Below, in pieces: positions 25,996 through 32,810 of a DNA stretch of 58,735 nt (its first letter is position 1; the number at the start of each line of letters is the position of its first letter). The DNA lies in NCBI GenBank assembly GCA_023269585.1, contig JAHFTC010000009.1, positions 1-58,735 on the forward strand, read 5' to 3'. Both the position numbers and the translations under genes were made by a program. This DNA comes from Opitutaceae bacterium. Its GTDB lineage: Bacteria; Verrucomicrobiota; Verrucomicrobiia; Opitutales; Opitutaceae. The notes under the pieces were generated by a model. The model was not told the DNA's origin. It searched no databases and worked only from the letters and a program-made list of their open reading frames with translations.

Positions 25996-26577
25996 ATGCC
26001 TGCCCTCGAGCTTGTCCCGCTGGAGTCGATCCAATCCTGCATTCTGGTGCTGCGCGGCGTCCGCGTGATCCTCGACGCCGATCTCGCCCGCCTCTACGGA
26101 GTGCCGACCAAGCGCCTCAACGAGCAGGTGAAACGCAACGCGCGGAAGTTTCCCGAGGACTTTTGCTTCCAGCTCAACCCCGGCGAGGTGGAAGTCGTTA
26201 GCGCTTCAAGGTCGCAAAATGCGACCTTAAAGCAGGGCGATAACTTGAGGTCGCAAAATGCGACCTCAAGTCAGGTCGGGCACGGCGGCCGACGCTCCCT
26301 CCCCTACGCCTTCACCGAGCATGGTGCCATCCAAGCAGCGAACGTGCTCAACAGCGCGGCCGCGGCGGAGATGAGCGTGCATGTCGTCCGCGCCTTTATC
26401 CGTCTCCGCCAACTGGTGGTGAACCACAAGGCGATCGCCGCGAAGCTGGCGGAGATCGAGACCCGGGTGGGCGCGCACGACGAGCAACTCGCCGCTGTGA
26501 TCGAAGCTCTCCGCCGCCTCACCGCACCCGACGGCCCGCGCCACCGCCGCAAAATCGGCTTCGGAAAGCCGGTGTAG
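25996..26577 (+). CDS. ORF6N domain-containing DNA-binding protein
   Basis: The 193-residue protein has an N-terminal ORF6N domain: I-L-V-L-R-G-V-R-V-I-L-D-A-D-L-A-R-L-Y-G, then L-N-E-Q-V-K-R-N, F-P-E-D-F-C-F-Q-L and, after an insert, Y-A-F-T-E-H-G. A helical coiled-coil-like tail follows from about residue 125. ORF6N (Pfam) is found in phage antirepressor-like and chromosomal regulators. The insert between F-C-F-Q-L-N and Y-A-F-T-E-H-G encodes R-S-Q-N-A-T twice because the DNA there carries two copies of a palindrome that is also present just before the start codon. The start is the ATG right after that upstream copy. Target genes are unknown. Confidence 0.85.
   Translation: MPALELVPLESIQSCILVLRGVRVILDADLARLYGVPTKRLNEQVKRNARKFPEDFCFQLNPGEVEVVSASRSQNATLKQGDNLRSQNATSSQVGHGGRRSLPYAFTEHGAIQAANVLNSAAAAEMSVHVVRAFIRLRQLVVNHKAIAAKLAEIETRVGAHDEQLAAVIEALRRLTAPDGPRHRRKIGFGKPV
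26208..26228. repeat. in-gene palindrome copy 2 (AAGGTCGCA-AAA-TGCGACCTT)
   Basis: The same GGTCGCA-AAA-TGCGACC core with arms extended to nine bases, inside the ORF6N coding region in the same reading frame as copy 3, so both encode R-S-Q-N-A-T. Confidence 0.8.
26244..26270. repeat. in-gene palindrome copy 3 with 12-base arms
   Basis: CTTGAGGTCGCA and TGCGACCTCAAG are exact complements around AAA, the longest of the three copies. It lies 15 bp after copy 2. Confidence 0.85.
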
Positions 26578-26600
26578 CGGCGGTGCGTCGCCTCTGTCCT

Positions 26601-26623
26601 GTAGCCGGCCGCGCCGAGGCCGG
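26601..26623 (+). repeat. GTAGCCGGCCGCGCCGAGG repeat
   Basis: Third location of the repeat seen at 23115 and 25710, with one base change, just after the ORF6N gene. Confidence 0.7.
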
Positions 26624-26635
26624 CCCTCCGTCACC

Positions 26636-26660
26636 GTGGGGCGGCGCTTCAGCCCGCCCC
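26636..26660 (+). repeat. GTGGGGCGGCGCTTCAG palindromic repeat, copy 2
   Basis: GGGGCGG pairs with CCGCCCC around a CTTCAG centre, matching the copy at 25826 in layout. It lies 12 bp after the GTAGCC repeat. Confidence 0.55.
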
Positions 26661-26705
26661 GCTCGACTCCGCGCTCACACGAGGTCCGCGCATCAGCCCC
26701 ACAAA

Positions 26706-26728
26706 GTCGCCCTGAAGGGACGACCTAC
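26706..26728 (-). repeat. GTAGGTCGTCCCTTCAGG palindromic repeat, copy 3
   Basis: On the minus strand it reads GTAGGTCGTCCCTTCAGGGC and beyond. Its TAG at 26725-26727 is the stop codon of the carboxypeptidase gene. Confidence 0.65.
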
Positions 26729-28218
26729 GCCGTCTCGTACAACGGCAGATACCGCTCGCCCAAGTAGCGTACGAGATGCCGCGGCGAAATCCCCTCGCCG
26801 GTCACGGTACGCACCAATTCCTCCGTCTCCAGCCGGCGGCCACGCACGTGGATGTTGGCGCGCAGCCAGCCGAGCAGGCGGCGGAAGTTTCCTGCCGCGA
26901 AGTCCTCCTCGAGTCCCGGCAGCGCCGCGTGCGCCGCATACCAGAGCTGCGCGGCAATCATGTTGCCCAGGCAGTAGCTCGGGAAGTAGCCGAACGCGCC
27001 GCCCGACCAGTGCACGTCCTGCAGACAGCCCTCGCCGTCGTGCGCGGGCGTGAGACCGAGCAACTCCTGCGCGAGCGCGTTCCACGCCGCCGGCAGGTCG
27101 GCCACGGCGAGGTCGCCGCGGAACAGCCGCTGCTCGATCTCGAAACGCAGGATGATGTGCAGGTTGTACGTCACCTCGTCGGAATCGACGCGGATGAGCG
27201 TGGGCGCGACCTCGTTGATCGCGAGGTAGAGGGTGTCGGACGAAATGCCGTCGAGCCGCGCGCCAAACCGCGCGCGAAACTTCGGCTCCCAGTGCCGCCA
27301 GAACGCCCGGCTGCGCGCCACCTGGTTCTCCCACAGGCGGCTCTGCGACTCGTGGATGCCCATGCCCACCGCCTCGCCCAGCGGCGTACCGATCCACTCC
27401 CGCGGCAGCCCCTGCTCGTAGAGTCCGTGCCCGGTTTCGTGGATACTGCTGAACAGCGAGTCCAGCGGCATGTCCTCCTTGAAACGCGTGGTCATCCGGA
27501 TGTCGTGCCCGTCGCCCGAGCAGAACGGATGCAACGACACGTCGATCCGTCCCCGCCCGTAGTCGAACCCGAGCGCCTCCGTCACCTCGCACAGAAAGTC
27601 GCGTTGCTGCTCGACCGGAAAACCCTTCAGCAGCCCGTGCGGCGCCTTCACCGGCGCACCGATGATCCGCCGGGCGAGCGGGACGAGGTCGCGCTTCAGA
27701 TCGGCAAACAACGCCGCGAACCGCACCGCGGTCATGCCCGGGTCGTGCTTGTCGAGCGCGTGGTCGTAGGCGTCGGTCGCGCCGAGCAGCTCGGCCTCGC
27801 GCTTCGCGCAATCGAGCTGCCGCTGCAGGTACGGCGCAAACTTCGGGAAGTCGCGCCGCGCCCGCGCCTCGGCCCACGCGTGGTAGGCCGCGCTGTCGAG
27901 CCGCGCCTTCTCCGCCACGAATTCCGCCGGCAGCTTGGTCAGCCGGTCGTAGTCCTTGCGCGCGTGACGCCGCAACACGCGCTCGTCCGCGGTGACGTTC
28001 TCGCCCTGCGCCTCCAGCGCGGCGAGCGAGGCACCGATGCGCGGGTTCGTCGCCTCGCGGTGGTGCAGCTCGGCGAGCAGCGCCGCCTGTTCCGCGCGCC
28101 GGCCCGCCGACTCCGCCGGCAGATTCACCTGCTCGTCCCAGCCCAGGACCGACTGGACGGAGGCGAGCACGTTGGCGCGTTTCAGATCGGCGACGAGGGT
28201 CTCGGCGGCAGGCGACAT
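26725..28218 (-). CDS. M32 family metallocarboxypeptidase (thermostable carboxypeptidase 1 type)
   Basis: The 497-residue protein has the normal length of M32 carboxypeptidases. The zinc site is H-E-T-G-H (H260, E261, H264) in S-S-I-H-E-T-G-H-G-L-Y-E-Q-G, and the third ligand follows in G-I-H-E-S-Q-S-R. Other family blocks present are H-P-F-C-S-G-D-G-H-D-I-R, I-R-V-D-S-D-E-V-T-Y-N-L-H and G-Y-F-P-S-Y-C-L-G-N. It trims C-terminal residues of peptides in the cytoplasm. The start is the ATG of M-S-P-A-A-E-T; an ATG about nine codons upstream is possible. It lies 55 bp after the acetylesterase gene on the same strand. The stop codon comes from a REP-like element. Confidence 0.95.
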   Translation of the reverse strand: MSPAAETLVADLKRANVLASVQSVLGWDEQVNLPAESAGRRAEQAALLAELHHREATNPRIGASLAALEAQGENVTADERVLRRHARKDYDRLTKLPAEFVAEKARLDSAAYHAWAEARARRDFPKFAPYLQRQLDCAKREAELLGATDAYDHALDKHDPGMTAVRFAALFADLKRDLVPLARRIIGAPVKAPHGLLKGFPVEQQRDFLCEVTEALGFDYGRGRIDVSLHPFCSGDGHDIRMTTRFKEDMPLDSLFSSIHETGHGLYEQGLPREWIGTPLGEAVGMGIHESQSRLWENQVARSRAFWRHWEPKFRARFGARLDGISSDTLYLAINEVAPTLIRVDSDEVTYNLHIILRFEIEQRLFRGDLAVADLPAAWNALAQELLGLTPAHDGEGCLQDVHWSGGAFGYFPSYCLGNMIAAQLWYAAHAALPGLEEDFAAGNFRRLLGWLRANIHVRGRRLETEELVRTVTGEGISPRHLVRYLGERYLPLYETA

Positions 28219-28273
28219 GGCCGCAGCTTGGTGCACCGCGGCCATTTCACAAGCAGCCAACCCGCCGCCCCGC

Positions 28274-30202
28274 TCACGGCGCCGCGCTGCGAAACGGCGA
28301 GGCCGGCAGGCCGGCGGCGTTGAAGAGATTGCACACCGGCACGTTCGCCCAGCCGTAGCGCACCACCTGCGGCGTCGCGACGTCCGCCGCCGACACCACC
28401 ACGCTGTCACCGGAAATCACCGCCGCCGCGGGATGGAAGACGCCGTCGGCCCCGGCCAGCTCGAAGCCGGTCAGCGAACCACCAGGCACAACGAGTCCGC
28501 CTCCCACATGGGTGAAGCGCACCACCGCTTTGCCGCCCTCGAAGGTGGCGCCGGCAAACACCGGTCCAGAACACTCGATCGTCTCGCCGTAGGCCATAGC
28601 GCGTGCCGCCAACGCCAGCCGCTCGCCGACCGGTCGCTTGTCGGCGGGATGGATGTCCTCGGCATCGCCGCAGTCGGTGGTCACAACCATCGCCGTATTC
28701 GTTGTCTCATGCCAGACCTGCAGCTGCGCCTCACGCAGCTCCGGAGTCATGCTCTTGTAGGGCGCGATCTGCACGAAGAGGAACGGGAAGTCGCCCTGCC
28801 CCCAGCCCTGGCGCCAGTCTCCGATCATCGCCGGCAGCAGCCGGCGGTATTCCTGCGGCGCGCCGTTGTTGGACTCTCCTTGGTACCAGATCGCACCGCG
28901 CACCGCATAGGGCTGGAGCGGTGCGATCATTCCGTTGAAGAGCACCGTCGGAGTGTTCGACCCCGTGGTGGGATTGACGGGCGGCTTGCCGCACTGCGCC
29001 ATCGACACCGCGACCTTGCGCAACCACGTGCCGGCGAGCGGCACCGGCGCTCCGGCCGCCGGCGTCAGCGTCATCTGCGCGGGCCGGCCCCAGAAGCCGC
29101 CGCCGCCGCCGTGGTCGATCACGCGGACGGCGACCACGTTGCGCCCCGCGCGCAGCACCCCGGCCGGCACCTTGTACCGGCGCACGGTGTTGTAGAAGCC
29201 GCTCTCGCCCACCTCGACGCCGTTCACCCACGTCGTGTCGATGTCGTCGATCGGCCCGAGCGCCAGCTCAGCCTCTCCCGCCACCGCCTCCGCCGACAGC
29301 TCGAATTCCTTGCGCAACCACACGATGCCATCGAAGTCGGGCAGGCCGGACTGTTCCCAGAGGCCGGGCTCGTCGCTCTTCGTCCAATCATCCGTCGCCA
29401 ATTTTTCAGCATACCACGGCGTCGCGGCCATCGTGCCGGCGTCATGCGCCTGGCACCAGGCGCCGAGCGCCTCGTGGTAGCGGCGCGCCGCGCCCGCCGG
29501 GTCGCGGGTCTGCGCCTGCATCAGCGCAAGGGTTTCGGCGTAGCCGGGCAACGCGCCGAGGGTCCGCCCACTCGTCCACGCCTCGGCGGGCGTGCCGCCC
29601 CAGGACGAATGGATCAACCCCACCGGCACGCCGCGCGCCTGCAGCAGGGCCCGTCCGAAGAAGAAGCCCACCGCGGTGAAATCCGGCGCCGTCTCCGGCG
29701 TGCAGACTGTCCATTCGCCATCAACCGTGGCGAGCGGCTCCCCCGCGGTGACCTGGGGCACATGGAACTGGCGCAACTGCGGCAGGTTCGCCGTGGCCGC
29801 CTCGCGTTCCCAGCCGATGATCGGCTTCTGGCCCGGGCGCAGCCCGAGCTGGCGCTCCATGTTCGACTGCCCGCCGCAGATCCAAACTTCACCGACGAGC
29901 ACATCCTGCAACGTCACGGTGTTGGTGCCGCGGATCGTGAGCGTGTACGGCCCGCCCACCGGCAACGCCGGCAGCCGCACAAGCCAACGCCCGTCGCGGG
30001 CCACGGTCTCGGCCTTCCGGCCCGCGATCTCGACCGTGACCGCCTCGCCCTCGTCGGCCGTGCCCCAGACCGGAACCTCGCGGCCCTGCTGGAGAACCAC
30101 ATGGTCACAGAAGAGTGGATTCGGGCGCACCGTGGCGGAGAGGGAGGCGACGAGGAGCGTCGTCGCGCCAAGCAAGGAAACGAGCCGGCGGGGAGTAACC
30201 AT
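28274..30202 (-). CDS. sialate O-acetylesterase / CE20-type carbohydrate acetylesterase
   Basis: The 642-residue secreted enzyme has a signal peptide (about 1-23) and an N-terminal beta domain (about 30-100). A SASA/SGNH catalytic domain follows, with the nucleophile S113 in W-I-C-G-G-Q-S-N-M-E. A jelly-roll insert of GH2-like type lies at about 290-375 (L-R-K-E-F-E-L, W-V-N-G-V-E-V-G), and the second half of the catalytic fold has G-A-I-W-Y-Q-G-E-S-N and D-W-R-Q-G-W-G. The split catalytic domain with an internal jelly roll is the layout of CE20 xyloglucan acetylesterases as well as of sialate esterases. Given the GH31, GH27 and GH9 genes nearby, plant hemicellulose is the likelier substrate. 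Confidence 0.85.
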   Translation of the reverse strand: MVTPRRLVSLLGATTLLVASLSATVRPNPLFCDHVVLQQGREVPVWGTADEGEAVTVEIAGRKAETVARDGRWLVRLPALPVGGPYTLTIRGTNTVTLQDVLVGEVWICGGQSNMERQLGLRPGQKPIIGWEREAATANLPQLRQFHVPQVTAGEPLATVDGEWTVCTPETAPDFTAVGFFFGRALLQARGVPVGLIHSSWGGTPAEAWTSGRTLGALPGYAETLALMQAQTRDPAGAARRYHEALGAWCQAHDAGTMAATPWYAEKLATDDWTKSDEPGLWEQSGLPDFDGIVWLRKEFELSAEAVAGEAELALGPIDDIDTTWVNGVEVGESGFYNTVRRYKVPAGVLRAGRNVVAVRVIDHGGGGGFWGRPAQMTLTPAAGAPVPLAGTWLRKVAVSMAQCGKPPVNPTTGSNTPTVLFNGMIAPLQPYAVRGAIWYQGESNNGAPQEYRRLLPAMIGDWRQGWGQGDFPFLFVQIAPYKSMTPELREAQLQVWHETTNTAMVVTTDCGDAEDIHPADKRPVGERLALAARAMAYGETIECSGPVFAGATFEGGKAVVRFTHVGGGLVVPGGSLTGFELAGADGVFHPAAAVISGDSVVVSAADVATPQVVRYGWANVPVCNLFNAAGLPASPFRSAAP

Positions 30203-30527
30203 CCCGCGAGCAAATCCCGCCGCCCATCCCGCCGCAAGCGCGCGCCCACACCCGGAGCACCGCCCGTGAGCGTTTCAGACGCCCCGTTCCGAAGTGCGGA
30301 CAGATCCAACCACCGCGGAGTTCCCGCGTGGAGCAACTCGCAACAACGGCTGTCGCCCCGCCATCTCCGCACGCCCTCGCCGTCCGCACCTTCCGCACCA
30401 CCTCGGCTTCGCGCTTTTCCGAGGGCGTGCGAGCCCAGCGGATCACCCCGCTGGGACACCCCGCGCGCCTTCGATCGCTCGGCTATTTCTGCTTGCCGGA
30501 AATACCTGGATGGTCGAGATTCGGCCC
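30203..30527. promoter_or_regulatory. region upstream of higBA with two inverted repeats
   Basis: CGCACGCCCTCG (30368-30379) and its exact complement CGAGGGCGTGCG (30420-30431) flank a 40-bp spacer. Immediately downstream, CCCAGCG and CGCTGGG form a second, tight repeat. No gene is visible in these 325 bp. They could form the operator region where HigA represses, but no promoter elements stand out. Confidence 0.4.
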
Positions 30528-30797
30528 ATGATCCTGGGGTTCGCCGATACCACCACCCGGCAGCTTTGGACCGACCAACCCATTCGCCGGCTGCCGGTGG
30601 AGTTGCAGCGGCAGGCATTGAAGCGCCTCGGCTACCTGAACGCGGCCAAGCGCATCGAGGATCTCTACCAACCGCCGTCGAACCACTTCCACGCCGTCGG
30701 CAAACGGTTTGCGATCCGCGTCAACGCCCAGTGGCGCATCACTTTCTCTTGGACCGACGCCGGACCGGCCGAGGTTCTTTTCGAAGACTACCATTAA
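30528..30797 (+). CDS. higB: HigB-type toxin of a type II toxin-antitoxin pair
   Basis: The start is taken at the ATG of M-I-L-G-F-A-D, which matches HigB/RelE-like plasmid maintenance toxins; an in-frame ATG six codons upstream is the alternative. The 89-residue product has family blocks R-R-L-P-V-E-L-Q-R-Q-A-L-K-R-L near residue 21, L-Y-Q-P-P-S-N-H-F-H, and the C-terminal strand pattern R-V-N-A-Q-W-R-I-T-F-S-W. It should be a ribosome-dependent mRNA interferase. The antitoxin gene follows 12 bp downstream, the toxin-first order typical of hig loci. Confidence 0.92.
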   Translation: MILGFADTTTRQLWTDQPIRRLPVELQRQALKRLGYLNAAKRIEDLYQPPSNHFHAVGKRFAIRVNAQWRITFSWTDAGPAEVLFEDYH

Positions 30798-30809
30798 CCC
30801 TCCCACTCC

Positions 30810-31106
30810 ATGAGCACCAAGCGACAGGCCATCGCCCCGTGGCATCCGGGCGAAATCCTCAAAGCGGACTGGATCGCCGACTACGGCCTCACCCAATACG
30901 CGCTCGCCAACGCGCTGCGCATCCCGCACAGCCGCCTGACCGACATCATCAAGGGCCGCCGCGGCATCACCGCCGACACCGCGTTGCGCCTCGCCCGTTT
31001 CTACGGCAACTCGCCCGCCTTCTGGCTCAACCTCCAGTCCGACTACGACCTGCGCACCGCCGACGCCGCCAAGATCGCCGAAGAAGTCCAGCCGCGCGCC
31101 GCGTAG
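30810..31106 (+). CDS. higA: HigA-type antitoxin, HTH XRE family
   Basis: The 98-residue protein starts with the characteristic H-P-G-E-I-L segment. It has an XRE helix-turn-helix (about residues 28-65, L-T-Q-Y-A-L-A-N-A-L ... S-R-L-T-D-I-I-K-G-R-R) and ends with the conserved F-W-L-N-L-Q-S-D-Y-D-L block. HigA neutralises HigB and represses the operon. Twelve bases separate it from higB, so the two are co-transcribed. Confidence 0.94.
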   Translation: MSTKRQAIAPWHPGEILKADWIADYGLTQYALANALRIPHSRLTDIIKGRRGITADTALRLARFYGNSPAFWLNLQSDYDLRTADAAKIAEEVQPRAA

Positions 31107-31160
31107 CGCCCACGTCCGTCTCCTGCGCCAAGGCGGTCTCAGCCCTCGGCCACCCACGCC

Positions 31161-31847
31161 TCACTTCGGCGCGGGCATCGTCGCTGCCTTGAAGGCCGCG
31201 TTGGCGGCGCGCAGCCCCTGCCAGTCCTGCAGGTAGTCGAAGGCGGCAAACTGGTGCACCGTGACGATCAACCAGAAGAGCAGGAGGAAGCGGATCTTCG
31301 ACGCCTTGTGGCGGAAATGTTTCTGCGCGAGGTACGCCCCGGGCCAGCCGCCCAGCGCCGCCACCAGATGCAGCGTGCTCTCAGCCACCCGCCACTCGCC
31401 ATGCCGGGCGCGCAGCTTGTCGAGCCAGTACACCAGAAATCCGATCGTCGACATCCCCGCCGCACAACCCACGACCAGCCGCCAGTCGTTGCGGTCGATC
31501 AGCTGGTACAGCGCCCAGCCCGGCGCCGCGAGCAACACCGCCAGCACGCCAAGATGCCGCACGCGGATGCGCCCGCCGTCGTTGTGGTGCTCGGCCTCCT
31601 GCGCGAAGATCTGGCCCCGCTCGTTGCGGCCGAGGCGGAACTCCACCACGTCGCCCACCTCGGGCTGCTTGTGCAGGATGGTGAAATCGTCGCGGTGCAG
31701 CGGAATGCGATGCTTCTCGAAACTGAGATGCCCCTGCCCGCGGCCCACCTCCCAGGCGACGATGCGCGCCGTCAGTTTGATCGAGGGCCCTTTGGGCATT
31801 GCCGCGATCGCGGGTTGGTCGCGGCTGGAGTACACGGCGGAAGCCAT
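31161..31847 (-). CDS. cold-shock domain fused to DUF1294 membrane domain
   Basis: The 228-residue protein has an N-terminal cold-shock-like OB domain (about 20-85: G-R-G-Q-G-H-L-S-F, then F-T-I-L-H, then V-G-D-V-V-E-F). A C-terminal DUF1294 region with four hydrophobic segments follows, including F-L-V-Y-W-L-D-K and the G-G-W-P-G-A-Y-L-A-Q-K-x-F-R-H-K signature. The CSD-DUF1294 fusion is widespread, but its role is unknown. The first ATG is used; a GTG two codons further upstream is also open. It converges on higA with a 54-bp gap. Confidence 0.88.
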   Translation of the reverse strand: MASAVYSSRDQPAIAAMPKGPSIKLTARIVAWEVGRGQGHLSFEKHRIPLHRDDFTILHKQPEVGDVVEFRLGRNERGQIFAQEAEHHNDGGRIRVRHLGVLAVLLAAPGWALYQLIDRNDWRLVVGCAAGMSTIGFLVYWLDKLRARHGEWRVAESTLHLVAALGGWPGAYLAQKHFRHKASKIRFLLLFWLIVTVHQFAAFDYLQDWQGLRAANAAFKAATMPAPK

Positions 31848-31892
31848 GCCCACGAAGGAACGACAAAGCCCCGGCCGGCGGCAATGCTGGAA

Positions 31893-32810
31893 TCAACCGC
31901 GCTTCGCGAGAGTCACGTACATCGTGAACTCACCCGCGGCACCGGCCTGCCATTGCGGCGAGAGTTGCTCGAGCTCCACGACCGGCGCGCCGGGGTGCCC
32001 GGTGTACACCTGGGTGTAGAATCCGGCGTCGGGCGCCGCAAACTCCGGCCCGCGGCTCTCGCCGCACGCGAGGTGCAGATCGTACGCGCCGATGTGGGCC
32101 ACGAGCGTCTGCGGCGGGAACCCGAGCTTGTCGGACTGCCCCGTGTAGGAGAGCTGCACGCCACCGGGGATCTCCCGCACGATCGCGGGCACCGGCAGGT
32201 CGGGCTGCAGCTGTGGCCCGGCGGTGCCGCCCACGCGCACATAGCCGCGCGGCCACTCCGCGCTCGGCCCCGGCCGCAGGTCGACCGTGGTGGTCGCCGC
32301 CGTCTGCAGGATCTGCATCACCTGCACCGGCTTCGTGCCGCCGGCCGCGACCGTGATGCGACAGGCCAACCGGTCGCCGGCGACCTCATACACATGGGTG
32401 AGCCGCGGGTAGCCGTCGCCCGCGTCGGGGATGAACAGCTCCAGCCGTCCGCCCGCGACCTCGACCTTCTCCGCCGCGGCAGCCTCCCACGCGGCGGGCG
32501 GCGGCCAGCCCCAGTACGACTGCGGGCCGAGCCACACGCGATGCCCGCCCCAGCCGAGGCGGTCCTCGCGGGTCGGCGTTTCAAAAAGCAGGTTGTCCGC
32601 AGCCGCAGCCGCCGGGCCGAAATGCACCAGGCGCCCGCGCTCCACCGAGACGATCGCCCGCCACTCGGCGGTCACGAGCTCGTAGGCCCGCTCGCCCTTC
32701 CACGTCGTGGCCGCCCACTCGGCGGTCCGGGCCGGGGCCGCCTGGACGGAAACGTGGGCCAGACACGCGGAGAGCGCGAGGCAGCCGAGCACGAACATCT
32801 GCGTCTTCAT
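31893..32810 (-). CDS. secreted DUF4380-like beta-sandwich protein coupled to GH9
   Basis: The 305-residue product has a signal peptide (about 1-24). The mature protein is rich in beta strands and tryptophans (G-W-G-G-H-R-V-W-L-G-P-Q, W-G-W-P-P). This pattern resembles DUF4380 and galactose-mutarotase-like sugar-binding folds, for example in the G-W-G-G-H-R and Y-T-G-Q-S-D-K-L-G segments. No catalytic motif is recognisable. Its ATG overlaps the stop of the GH9 gene by four bases (ATGA), so the two are translationally coupled. A role as sugar-binding or epimerase partner of the GH9 enzyme is an inference from that coupling only. Confidence 0.7.
   Translation of the reverse strand: MKTQMFVLGCLALSACLAHVSVQAAPARTAEWAATTWKGERAYELVTAEWRAIVSVERGRLVHFGPAAAAADNLLFETPTREDRLGWGGHRVWLGPQSYWGWPPPAAWEAAAAEKVEVAGGRLELFIPDAGDGYPRLTHVYEVAGDRLACRITVAAGGTKPVQVMQILQTAATTTVDLRPGPSAEWPRGYVRVGGTAGPQLQPDLPVPAIVREIPGGVQLSYTGQSDKLGFPPQTLVAHIGAYDLHLACGESRGPEFAAPDAGFYTQVYTGHPGAPVVELEQLSPQWQAGAAGEFTMYVTLAKRG

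Noticed and set aside
30203-30527. Longer start for higB including upstream codons
   Set aside because: Family homology begins at M-I-L-G-F, and the upstream stretch has no conserved character.
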